Shown: positions 17,741 to 27,066 of the stretch, one piece after another | How the letters are laid out: each line of letters opens with the position of its first letter | Position numbering within the stretch: position 1 is the stretch's first letter | Origin: Pseudonocardia autotrophica | GTDB lineage: Bacteria > Actinomycetota > Actinomycetes > Mycobacteriales > Pseudonocardiaceae | Direction: 5' to 3' | Length of the DNA stretch: 64,000 nt | Assembly (NCBI RefSeq): GCF_000717175.1 | Contig: NZ_JNYD01000025.1 | Coordinates: 1 to 64,000 of the forward strand | The notes under the pieces: generated by a model | What the model was told of the DNA's origin: nothing | What the model saw: only the letters and a program-made list of their open reading frames with translations | Databases searched by the model: none | Position numbers and translations under genes: made by a program

Positions 17741-18733
17741 TCAGATCCGGAACAGGTCGTCGACGGCCGACGCGAACATGTCCGCTGCGTCGAGGGGCGC
17801 GCTGAGCACCCCCTGCTCGAGACCGAACTGTAGGAAGGCGTCCAGGGTCCGGCGGTTGGCCTCGATTCCGTAGGGCCACAGCTCCTCGGTGCTCATGACG
17901 CGCTCGACCTCGCGGACGTGCGAGGCCGCCCACGGGAGCGGCCAGAACGACACCGAGCTCTCCCGCGCCCGTGCGAGGCTCCGGTCGCGGGCCTCGATGA
18001 ACGCCTTGTACAGCGAGCTCAGCAGCCACGGGTTCGCCTCGACCAGGTCGCGTCGCACGGCCACGGCGTGCATGATCGGGAAGATTCCGGTGCCCGCGAA
18101 GTACTCCTGCTCCACCTCGCGGGAGTCCTCGAACATCCGGGTGATCACGTCGGGCCGGTCGAAGAAGCAGTCCGGGGCGTGCGCGGAGAGCACAGCGTCG
18201 ACCTCGCCGTCGACCAGCAGGCCGGTGAGCGTGTCGCCTGGGCGGCGCTCGACGACGATGCCCCCGGGCAGGGACAGCGCCACCTTCTCGCGGCGCCCGG
18301 GCTGGTTCACCCCGGCCTGCACCCACGTGATCGACGACAGGTCCACGCCGTAGCGGTGCTGCAGGAGCCCGCGGCTGTACACCGCGGCCGTCTGCGCCCA
18401 CTCCGGGATGCCAACCCGCAGGCCGGCGAGCCGGGTCGGGTCGGTGAGCCCGGAGTCGCGCCGCACGTAGATCGACGAGTGCCGGAACATCCGCGACGGG
18501 AACACCGGCAGTCCGACCAGGCTGTCGTCACCGGCCGCGCGCAGCGCCGAGAACTTGCCCATCGACACCTCGGACACGTCGAACTGCCGGTGGGCGATGA
18601 AGCGGTGGAAGATCTCCTCCACCGGCATCTCCAGGACGTTGAGGTCCACGCCCTCGCAGCGCACGGCCCCGGTGGCGAGGTCGCGGACGTGGTCGTAGGC
18701 GCCGATCGCCATCGTCAGGCGCAGTCGGGTCAT
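17741..18733 (-). CDS. 4,5-dihydroxyphthalate decarboxylase-like protein, copy 2
   Basis: A 330-residue paralogue of the protein at 5486-6469. It has the same order of segments: PVEEIFHRF, FPSRMFRHS, VGIPEWAQTAAV and GTGIFPIMH. No signal peptide or lipobox is present, so it is cytoplasmic. ATG 18733 overlaps the folP stop by 4 nt (ATGA) with GGAG upstream. Its position between folP and folC is unusual, because no folate enzyme of this family is known to me. It may decarboxylate the demethylated substrate. Confidence 0.75.
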   Translation of the reverse strand: MTRLRLTMAIGAYDHVRDLATGAVRCEGVDLNVLEMPVEEIFHRFIAHRQFDVSEVSMGKFSALRAAGDDSLVGLPVFPSRMFRHSSIYVRRDSGLTDPTRLAGLRVGIPEWAQTAAVYSRGLLQHRYGVDLSSITWVQAGVNQPGRREKVALSLPGGIVVERRPGDTLTGLLVDGEVDAVLSAHAPDCFFDRPDVITRMFEDSREVEQEYFAGTGIFPIMHAVAVRRDLVEANPWLLSSLYKAFIEARDRSLARARESSVSFWPLPWAASHVREVERVMSTEELWPYGIEANRRTLDAFLQFGLEQGVLSAPLDAADMFASAVDDLFRI

Positions 18734-19602
18734 CGGGATGCTCCTTGCGTCGTGCGCCGACCGGGGTCGAGCGCGTCGTGGTGTCGCTCCAGCGCGGACA
18801 CCAGCCGGAGGGCGTCGGCGGTGGCGCCGGTGTCGTGGACCCGCACACCCCAGACTCCCGCCCGCGCGGCGAGCACGGAGGTCGCGAGCGTCGCCGCGTC
18901 CCGGGCGGTGGGTGGGGGCGGCTCCCGGTCCGGCTCGGCCAGCACGCTGCCCAGGAAGCGCTTGCGCGAGGCGCCGAGCAGCACCGGCGGACCGAGCGCG
19001 ACGATCCGGTCCAGGCCGCGCAGCACGGCCAGGTCGTGCTCGGTGCGCTTGGCGAACCCGAGGCCGGGATCGACGAGCAGCTGCTCGGCCGCCACGCCCG
19101 CGGCGCTCGCCGCGTCGAGGCGGGCGGAGAGCTCGCCGAGGACGTCGCCGACGACGTCGGCGGAGTAGCGGGCGCGGGCGGCCATGGTCCGGCTCGGCCC
19201 GCGCCAGTGCATCAGCACCCAACGCACCCCGGTCTCGGCGACGACCCGGGCCATCGCCGGGTCCGCGAGCCCGCCGCTGACGTCGTTGACCAGCCGCGCC
19301 CCGGCGTCGACCGCCGCCCGCGCGACGCTCGCTCGTGTGGTGTCGATGCTCGTGGGCACCCCGGCCGCGGTCAGGCCGGCGATCACCGGCAGGACGCGGC
19401 GAAGCTCCTCCTCGGGCGACACGCGCTCGGCGCCCGGCCGGGTGGACTCGCCCCCGACGTCGACGACGTCGGCGCCCTGCTCGGCCAACGCGATGCCGGA
19501 GGCGATGGCCTGTTCCGCGGTGGCGAAGCGGCCGCCGTCGGAGAAGGAGTCCGGCGTGACGTTGAGGATCCCCATGACCCGGCAGCCGGCGTTGGCGCGC
19601 AC
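18730..19602 (-). CDS. folP: Dihydropteroate synthase
   Basis: A 290-residue TIM-barrel enzyme joining p-aminobenzoate to hydroxymethyl-dihydropterin diphosphate. The pterin loop GILNVTPDSFSDGG, the GESTRPGAE loop, the SIDTT strand and the late segment GASRKRFLG are all present. The start is GTG 19602, 3 bp after folD. The C-terminus extends a few residues beyond the usual end. Target of sulfonamides in the family. Here it is part of the folate operon driven from 22446-22474. Confidence 0.92.
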   Translation of the reverse strand: MRANAGCRVMGILNVTPDSFSDGGRFATAEQAIASGIALAEQGADVVDVGGESTRPGAERVSPEEELRRVLPVIAGLTAAGVPTSIDTTRASVARAAVDAGARLVNDVSGGLADPAMARVVAETGVRWVLMHWRGPSRTMAARARYSADVVGDVLGELSARLDAASAAGVAAEQLLVDPGLGFAKRTEHDLAVLRGLDRIVALGPPVLLGASRKRFLGSVLAEPDREPPPPTARDAATLATSVLAARAGVWGVRVHDTGATADALRLVSALERHHDALDPGRRTTQGASR

Positions 19603-19605
19603 GGC

Positions 19606-20481
19606 TCAGCCGCCGAACTGTCGGCGGGCGGCGAGCGCGGTGTTGGCCAGCAGCATCGCGATGGTCATCGGCCCGACGCCGCCGGGCACGGGCGAGATGT
19701 GGCCCGCCCGCTCCGCGACGGGACCGAAGTCGACGTCCCCGCACAGGCCGCCCGCCTCGCGGTGGATGCCGACGTCGATGACGACCGAACCAGGCCGCAC
19801 GGCGTCGGCCCCGATCAGCCGCGGCACCCCCGCGGCCGCGACGACCACGTCCGCCCGGCGGCACGTCGCCGCCAGGTCCGCGGTGCGGGAGTGGCAGAGG
19901 GTGACGGTGGCGTCCCGGGCCGTCAGCAGCTGCGCCAAGGGGCGCCCGACCAGCTCCGATCGGCCGACGACGACCACCTCGGCGCCGCGCAGCGGGATCG
20001 CGTGGTCGTCGAGCAGCCGGAGCACGCCGGCGGGGGTGCAGGGGCGCAGCCCGTCGCGCCCCAGGGCGAGCAGGCCCGCGCTCTGCACGGTCAGCCCGTC
20101 GACGTCCTTCTCGGCCGGGATCCGGTCGAGCAGCGCCCGGCGGTCGAGGTGTTCGGGCAGCGGCAGCTGCAGGAGGATCCCGCTCACGAAGTCGTCGGCG
20201 GCGAGCTCGTCGAGGACCTTCTCCGCCACCTCCTGCGAGACGTCGGCGGGCAGGTAGCGGTGGAGGTCCTCCATCCCTGCGGCCCGGCAGGCGGTGCGCT
20301 TGTTGCGCACGTAGACCTCGGACGCGGGGTCCGCGCCGATCAGCACCGTGGCGAGCCCCGGTCGTTGGCCGGTCTCGGCGACCAGGGCCGCGACGTCGCG
20401 CGCCACCTCCTCGCGCACCCGGGCTGCGGAGGCCTTGCCGTCGATGACGACGGCGCCGGTGGTGCCGTGCGGGCTGGTCAT
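19606..20481 (-). CDS. folD: Bifunctional methylene-THF dehydrogenase/methenyl-THF cyclohydrolase
   Basis: A 291-residue FolD converting 5,10-methylene-THF to 10-formyl-THF. Catalytic Lys61 in YVRNKRTAC, Gln105 in LQLPLP, KDVDG (125-129) and the NADP segment GRSELVGRP are visible. In the demethylation cycle it takes the MetF product onward to formyl-THF, which PurU then cleaves. It is cotranscribed 31 bp after purU. Confidence 0.95.
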   Translation of the reverse strand: MTSPHGTTGAVVIDGKASAARVREEVARDVAALVAETGQRPGLATVLIGADPASEVYVRNKRTACRAAGMEDLHRYLPADVSQEVAEKVLDELAADDFVSGILLQLPLPEHLDRRALLDRIPAEKDVDGLTVQSAGLLALGRDGLRPCTPAGVLRLLDDHAIPLRGAEVVVVGRSELVGRPLAQLLTARDATVTLCHSRTADLAATCRRADVVVAAAGVPRLIGADAVRPGSVVIDVGIHREAGGLCGDVDFGPVAERAGHISPVPGGVGPMTIAMLLANTALAARRQFGG

Positions 20482-20512
20482 GTGCGGCCTCCCTGCGGTC
20501 GTGGGGCGGGGC

Positions 20513-21394
20513 TCACCGGAGCACGACCGTGCGGCCGCCGTTGAGCAGGACCCGGTTCTCGGTGTGCCAGCGGACGGCGTGCAGGAGCGCCCGCGCCTCG
20601 GTCCCCCGGCCCCGCGCGACGAGCGCCGCCGGGCTCATCGCGTGGTTCACCTCGGCGATCTGCTGCTCGATGATGGGGCCCTCGTCGAGGTCGGAGGTCA
20701 CGTAGTGCGCGGTCGCCCCGATGACCTTGACCCCCCGCTGGTGGGCCTGGTGGTAGGGCCGGGCGCCCTTGAAGCTCGGCAGCATCGAGTGGTGGATGTT
20801 GATGGCCCGCCCCTCGAGCTCCTTGCACAGCTCGTCGCTGAGGATCTGCATGTAGCGGGCGAGGACGACCAGCTCGACGCCCAGGTCCGCCACCAGCTCG
20901 AGCAGGGCCGCCTCGGCCTCCCGCTTGGTCGCGGCCGTGACGGGGATGTGGTGGAACGGCACCTCGAAGCGCTCAGCGACGTGGCGCAGGTCGGTGTGAT
21001 TCGACACGACCGCCGCGACGTCCAGGTTGAGATCGCCGACGCTGTTGCGGAACAACAGCTCGTTGAGGCAGTGCGCCTCGCGGCTGACCATGACCAGAAC
21101 GCGCGTCGGCTCGTCCGCCGACACGATCTTCCAGGTCATCGCGTACTCGGTCGCCACGTCGGCGAACGCGGCCCGCAGCGGCTCGACCTCGGCTCCCCCG
21201 CCGTCCGCGGGCGCGAACCCGACGCGCAGGAAGAACGTCCCGCTCTCGGGGTCGCTGAACTGCTGGCTCTCGAGAATCGTATGACCCTGCTCGAACAGGA
21301 ACCCTGAGACCGAGCGGACGATGCCCGGGACGTCAGGGCAGGACAGGGTCAGCACGCACGGCCCGGTCGGCCGATCGGTGGTGGACGGGTTCAC
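20513..21394 (-). CDS. purU: Formyltetrahydrofolate deformylase
   Basis: A 293-residue PurU hydrolysing 10-formyl-THF to formate and THF. An N-terminal ACT domain (about 13-90) is followed by the formyltransferase-type domain with NIHHSMLPSFKG (199-210) and catalytic Asp in TSDLDEGP. GTG 21394 overlaps the metF-like stop by 4 nt. Its presence rather than a formyl-THF synthetase indicates that the methyl group leaves as formate and free THF is regenerated. Confidence 0.95.
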   Translation of the reverse strand: MNPSTTDRPTGPCVLTLSCPDVPGIVRSVSGFLFEQGHTILESQQFSDPESGTFFLRVGFAPADGGGAEVEPLRAAFADVATEYAMTWKIVSADEPTRVLVMVSREAHCLNELLFRNSVGDLNLDVAAVVSNHTDLRHVAERFEVPFHHIPVTAATKREAEAALLELVADLGVELVVLARYMQILSDELCKELEGRAINIHHSMLPSFKGARPYHQAHQRGVKVIGATAHYVTSDLDEGPIIEQQIAEVNHAMSPAALVARGRGTEARALLHAVRWHTENRVLLNGGRTVVLR

Positions 21395-22332
21395 TGGATC
21401 CCCTCGGACGGTCGGTGGCGGACGGACGCGGTGGCCGGGGGCAGCTCCGCCAGGCGGGCCTGCCGCCATGCCTCGGTCTTCGCGAGCTCATTGAAGGTGA
21501 AGAAGTGGAAGCCCTTGATCCCGTTGTCCGACCGCCCGATGGCGGGCGCGAGACCCGACACGAGCCGGTCCGGCGAGTAGCCGCCCGGCAGGAAGAAGCG
21601 CCACAGCATGCTCTGCTGCTTGCGCAGGAAGCGGGCGGACTGCCCGAGGCCGAGCCCGGCGGAGATCCGGACGAGCTTCTGCCGGCTCACCGGACCCGGC
21701 ACGCCGACCCGGATCGGCAGCTCGATGCCGCGCTCGTGCAGCGACCGCGCCCAGCGGACGGTCGTCGCGGGTGCGAAGCACAGCTGTGAGATCAGGAGGT
21801 TCGCGTGGCGGGCCTTGTCCCCCAGCGCTCGCTCGATCGCCTCCGCGGGAATGTGCCCGTGGCCCTCCGGGTAACCGCCGATCCCGATCCGGGTGAACGG
21901 GTGGTCGCGCGCCTCCAGGGCCTCGAGCAGGGCGAGGGCGTCGGGGTAGGTGCTGGTCGGCCGGTCGGCGTCGCCACCGACGACGAACACGCCCTCCACC
22001 CCGGCCTCGGCGAGCCGGCCCACGATCGCGTCGAGGTGGGTGCCATCCTCCACCAGGCGCGCCACCAGGTGCGGCGCCGTGCGGTAGCCGCGGGCCGCGA
22101 GGCGCGCCGCCAGCTCGATGGTCGGTTCGAGGCCTTTGGCCTCGGTGGCGGTCACCGTCAGTCGCACGCTCGTCGGGACGTGCTCGAGCACCTGCTCCTC
22201 GGTGCCCTTGAACGGAAGGATCTCGTAGCTCGCGTCGGTCAGCGCTTGCGCGAGCGCGTCGTCGGACCGTCGGGCCCGAGGCCTGCGCCCGGTGCCGACC
22301 ACGGCGCCGCCCCGGCCACTCTCGTCGGCCAT
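21391..22332 (-). CDS. metF: Methylenetetrahydrofolate reductase family protein
   Basis: A 313-residue MetF-type flavoprotein barrel. It contains SVRLTVTATEAKGLE, VFVVGGDA, GIGGYPEGH, LLISQLCF and a C-terminal GIKGFHFFTFNE. It would oxidise methyl-THF to methylene-THF. In Sphingobium SYK-6 a metF lies beside ligM for the same purpose. ATG 22332 follows AAGGAAG. It is the first gene of the folate operon, with a class B promoter 115-140 bp upstream. Confidence 0.9.
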   Translation of the reverse strand: MADESGRGGAVVGTGRRPRARRSDDALAQALTDASYEILPFKGTEEQVLEHVPTSVRLTVTATEAKGLEPTIELAARLAARGYRTAPHLVARLVEDGTHLDAIVGRLAEAGVEGVFVVGGDADRPTSTYPDALALLEALEARDHPFTRIGIGGYPEGHGHIPAEAIERALGDKARHANLLISQLCFAPATTVRWARSLHERGIELPIRVGVPGPVSRQKLVRISAGLGLGQSARFLRKQQSMLWRFFLPGGYSPDRLVSGLAPAIGRSDNGIKGFHFFTFNELAKTEAWRQARLAELPPATASVRHRPSEGIQ

Positions 22333-22453
22333 CGTCTTCCTTTCCGTCGGATGCGCGCTGCCGGAAGAACGAGGCCGGCACAGCTGCGTGTCGAAGAGGG
22401 TCCGGCCGGCGCGCGGGTGAGCGGCGGTCCCGAGCGGACCACCCGACCATAAT

Positions 22454-23856
<1,403 letters not shown>

Positions 23857-23860
<4 letters not shown>

Positions 23861-24684
23861 CGCGGCCCCGTCCCCGGCGTCGGGTAGCCCTTGCGGAGCT
23901 TGAACGCCTTGACGGCCTCCTTGACCAGCCCGCCGACCGGCATCGCGAAGCGCAGCTTGTCGGCCTCCTGCTGCGCGATGACCATGTCCTTCTCCGCCCA
24001 CGGCACCGGACGCTCGTCCGCGCGCTCGATCAGAGCGAAGTTCGCCGCGCTGCTGACCACGAGCGCCTCCCGCAGGCGGTCCGGGTCGACGCCGAGCTCC
24101 TCGGCGAGGCGCAGTCCCTCGTCGTTCGCGGCGACGCACGCCCAGAGGATCATGTTGTTGACCATCTTGGCGACCTGGCCGCTGCCGAACCCCCCGAGCG
24201 CGAACACGTCGGTGGCGAAGGTGGCCAGCACGGGCCGGCAGGCGTCGAGGACCGCCGGGTCGCCGCCCGCGAGCACGAGCGCGGTCCCGCTCTCGACCGC
24301 CCGGTCGCTGCGGGTCACCGGCATGTCGAGCAGGTCGACGCCGCTGCCCTCGAGCCGGGCGGCCAGATCGCGCGCGTAGGTGGGCGAGACGGTGGACCCG
24401 AGGCCCAGCACCAGGCCCGGCCGCGCACCCGCCAGCAGGCCGTCGTCGCCGAACACGACGGACTCGACCTGCTCCTCGAACCCGACGACGATCAGGACGA
24501 CGTCGCTCTCCTGCGCCACCTCCTTGGGGGAGGCCAGCCCGCGCACACCCACCTCCTCGGCGCGCCGCACGCTCTCCGCCGACGGGTCGTACCCGACGAC
24601 GTCGAAACCGCCCGCCACGAGGTGGCGCCCCATCGGCCGTCCCATCGCGCCGAGGCCGAGCACGCCCACCGTCCGGATCGTCAT
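23857..24684 (-). CDS. NAD-binding beta-hydroxyacid dehydrogenase (HIBADH family), copy 2
   Basis: A 275-residue member of the 3-hydroxyisobutyrate dehydrogenase family with GLGAMG at the N-terminus, DMPVTRSD in place of the usual PVSGG, and the catalytic lysine in GSGQVAKMVNN. Both ends are coupled by 4-nt overlaps to the monooxygenase and LigM-like genes. In this cassette it takes the place of the aldehyde dehydrogenase seen in the other two, so it may reduce or oxidise the small product of oxygenation. Confidence 0.83.
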
Positions 24685-25814
24685 GCCCGCTCCTCCGCCG
24701 CCAGGCCGGCGAACGGCGCGCGCAGGCCGAGCCGTTCGAGGCGCGGGAGGATCTCGTCGCGCAGCACCGGGAACTCGTCGATGTAGTTGACGAGCCCGAC
24801 GGCGACCCCGTCCAGGCCCGCCGCGTGCAGCGCCGCGAGCTTGTCGGCGACCTCGTCGTAGCTGCCCAGCAGGGGAAGGCTGCCGATGCCCGCCATGTGC
24901 CGTTCCTTGAGCTCTTGCATGCGGTCGGCCGGGAAGGAGCGCGTGCCCTGCGTCCGGATCGCCACGATGTGCTCGGCCCCCTCCCAGTCGCCGTTCTCGT
25001 GGACGATGTAGTGGTAGTACTCCGCGGCCTCCTTCGCGGTCGGCCGGGTGAGCATGTGTGCGCTCGTGTAGCAGCCGATGGGCCGCGGTGCCGCCGCCGC
25101 ACGCAGGCCCGCGACCTCGCCCGCCACCTTGTTTTGGTCGACGACCGCCATGAACAGGCAGTCGGCGTTGCGGGTGGCGAAGTCCCGCCCCGCCGGGCTC
25201 GACCCGGCGCTCATGAGCAGCGGCCGCCGCCCGCCGAAGGGCTTCGGCTTGCTGAGCACGCCCTTGAGCCGGAAGTAGCGGCCGTCGAAGTCGAACGGCT
25301 CCTCCTCGCCCCAGATCCGCTGGGCGATCCTCACCCATTCCTCGGTGAAGGCGTAGCGCTCGTCGTGCTCGAGCATCGGCACGTCGAACATGCCGTACTC
25401 GCCCTCGTTCCAGCCCGACACGACGTTGAGCCCGAAGCGGCCCGCCCCGATGTGGTGCGCGGTGACCATCTGCTTGGCCGCGAACACGGGGTTGATCAGC
25501 CCGACGTGGACGGTGCCGAAGACGTTGAGCCCGCGGGTGGCCGCGAGCAGGCCCGACGCCCAGGTCAGTGTCTCGAACGACGTGCCCTCGGTGTCCGTCT
25601 CCCCGCGGTAGCCGAGCCAGCGCCCGATGGGCAGGACGAACTCGAGACCGGCCTCGTCGGCGAGCCGCGCGGCGGTCAGGTTGTTCTCCCAGGAGGGGTG
25701 CCAGCGCTCGGGGGCCTTGGTCATCGTGAGACCGCCCGAGCAGTTCATGCCGAACAGGCCGAGCTTGAACGTGTTGTCACCGCGCATCGCGCCGGGCCGG
25801 AGTGGAGTGTTCAT
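24681..25814 (-). CDS. Luciferase-like (RutA-type) flavin-dependent monooxygenase, copy 2
   Basis: A 377-residue LLM protein related to copies 1 and 3. It has KLGLFGMNCSGG, GRWLGYRG, NPVFAAKQ, VVSGWNEGE and a C-terminal DGVAVGLVNY. It is the first gene of the 25814-22454 operon (monooxygenase, dehydrogenase, LigM-like). A weak AGGG lies upstream of ATG 25814. It needs reduced flavin from a partner reductase. The substrate is unknown, but repeated pairing with LigM-like proteins suggests the two act in one pathway. Confidence 0.82.
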   Translation of the reverse strand: MNTPLRPGAMRGDNTFKLGLFGMNCSGGLTMTKAPERWHPSWENNLTAARLADEAGLEFVLPIGRWLGYRGETDTEGTSFETLTWASGLLAATRGLNVFGTVHVGLINPVFAAKQMVTAHHIGAGRFGLNVVSGWNEGEYGMFDVPMLEHDERYAFTEEWVRIAQRIWGEEEPFDFDGRYFRLKGVLSKPKPFGGRRPLLMSAGSSPAGRDFATRNADCLFMAVVDQNKVAGEVAGLRAAAAPRPIGCYTSAHMLTRPTAKEAAEYYHYIVHENGDWEGAEHIVAIRTQGTRSFPADRMQELKERHMAGIGSLPLLGSYDEVADKLAALHAAGLDGVAVGLVNYIDEFPVLRDEILPRLERLGLRAPFAGLAAEERA

Positions 25815-25856
25815 CGTGGTCCCTTCGTTCCTTCTTGCTCCCGAACGGGGCTGCGG

Positions 25857-27014
25857 TCAGCCGACGAGCTCGCGTTCGGGCACACCGTCGGTCGAGTCCG
25901 CTTCCGCACCGCTCGGGAGGACGATGCAGTCCCCCGGGGTGAAGCGGACGAGGACCCGGTCCCCGGGCGCGTGTCGGTTGTCGGGGGCGTGTCGAACACG
26001 CAGCTCGACCCGCCCGGCCTCCAGCACGGACTCGGCGGCGTCGCCGGTGAAGATGCTGCTCTTCACCACGGCCTCCACGGCGTTGGGCGACCGCGGGTCC
26101 GCGGTCTCGATGTCCTCGATCGCCATCTGTTCGGGCCGACAGGCCAGTACCGCCGGGCCGCCCCGCCGCACGCCGTCCGCACCCACGACCCCGCGGAGCG
26201 GACCGAGCGCCGTGCCCACCGTCACCAGCCCGTCCACGCCGGGCTCGTCGAGCACGTCGCCGTCCCACAGGTTGGTCCGGCCGATGAACGACGCGACGAA
26301 GCGCGACGCCGGGCGCCGGTACAGCTCCGTCGGGGGGCCCACCTGGGCGATCACGCCGTCGTTCATCAGCACGATGGCGTCGCTGAGCGCCAGCGCCTCG
26401 GCCTGGTCGTGAGTCACGAACACGGTGGTGATCCCGAGCTCGGACTGCAGCCGGAGCAGCTCGAACCGCATCTCGTCCCGCAGCCGCGCGTCCAGGTTGG
26501 ACAGCGGCTCGTCGAGCAGCAGCAGGGGCGGGCGGCCGACCAGCGCCCGGGCCAGCGCGAGCCGCTGCTGCTGCCCGCCGGACAGGTCCGTCGCACGGCG
26601 CCCAGCGAACCGCCCGAGCTGCACGAGGTCGAGGGCCTCCTCGACCCGGCGGATCTGCTCCGCGCGCGAGACCTGCTCCGAGCGGGGCAGCGTCTGCAGC
26701 GGGAAGCGGACGTTGTCGAGGACCGACATGTGCGGCCAGATCGCGTAGGACTGGAACACCATGCCGAGCCCGCGCCGGTGGACCGGGACGGAGACCCCTC
26801 GGCTGACCGAGTCGAGGACCCGGTCGGCGAGCACGATCTCGCCGGAGTCCGGCGTCTCGAGACCGGCGACGCAGCGCAGGGTGGTGGTCTTGCCGCAGCC
26901 GGAGGGCCCCAGCAGGCTGACCATCGCGCCGCGCGGCACCTCGAACGACACACCGCGGACGGCGGGGCTCGCCGCGCCCCGGTAGGTCTTGTAGAGGTCG
27001 GTGATGGTCAGCAT
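25857..27014 (-). CDS. ABC transporter ATP-binding protein (FbpC/PotA type)
   Basis: A 385-residue importer ATPase. It has Walker A GPSGCGKT (36-43), signature LSGGQQQR, Walker B LLLLDEPLSNLD and a C-terminal TOBE-like region. The subfamily imports ferric iron, spermidine or small organic acids. It closes the three-gene transporter with the permease at 27067 and the lipoprotein at 28785. Its position after gentisate genes suggests import of the aromatic substrate or a related organic anion, which remains an inference. Confidence 0.9.
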   Translation of the reverse strand: MLTITDLYKTYRGAASPAVRGVSFEVPRGAMVSLLGPSGCGKTTTLRCVAGLETPDSGEIVLADRVLDSVSRGVSVPVHRRGLGMVFQSYAIWPHMSVLDNVRFPLQTLPRSEQVSRAEQIRRVEEALDLVQLGRFAGRRATDLSGGQQQRLALARALVGRPPLLLLDEPLSNLDARLRDEMRFELLRLQSELGITTVFVTHDQAEALALSDAIVLMNDGVIAQVGPPTELYRRPASRFVASFIGRTNLWDGDVLDEPGVDGLVTVGTALGPLRGVVGADGVRRGGPAVLACRPEQMAIEDIETADPRSPNAVEAVVKSSIFTGDAAESVLEAGRVELRVRHAPDNRHAPGDRVLVRFTPGDCIVLPSGAEADSTDGVPERELVG

Positions 27015-27066
27015 GAACGGCTCCAGCTCGGCGATGAGGGGGACGGGACGGGCGGGCGGGCCGGCC

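Noticed and set aside
5486..18733. The two decarboxylase-like proteins as ABC substrate-binding proteins
   Set aside because: The fold is shared with binding proteins, but neither has a signal peptide or lipobox, and both match the cytoplasmic Pht5 group.
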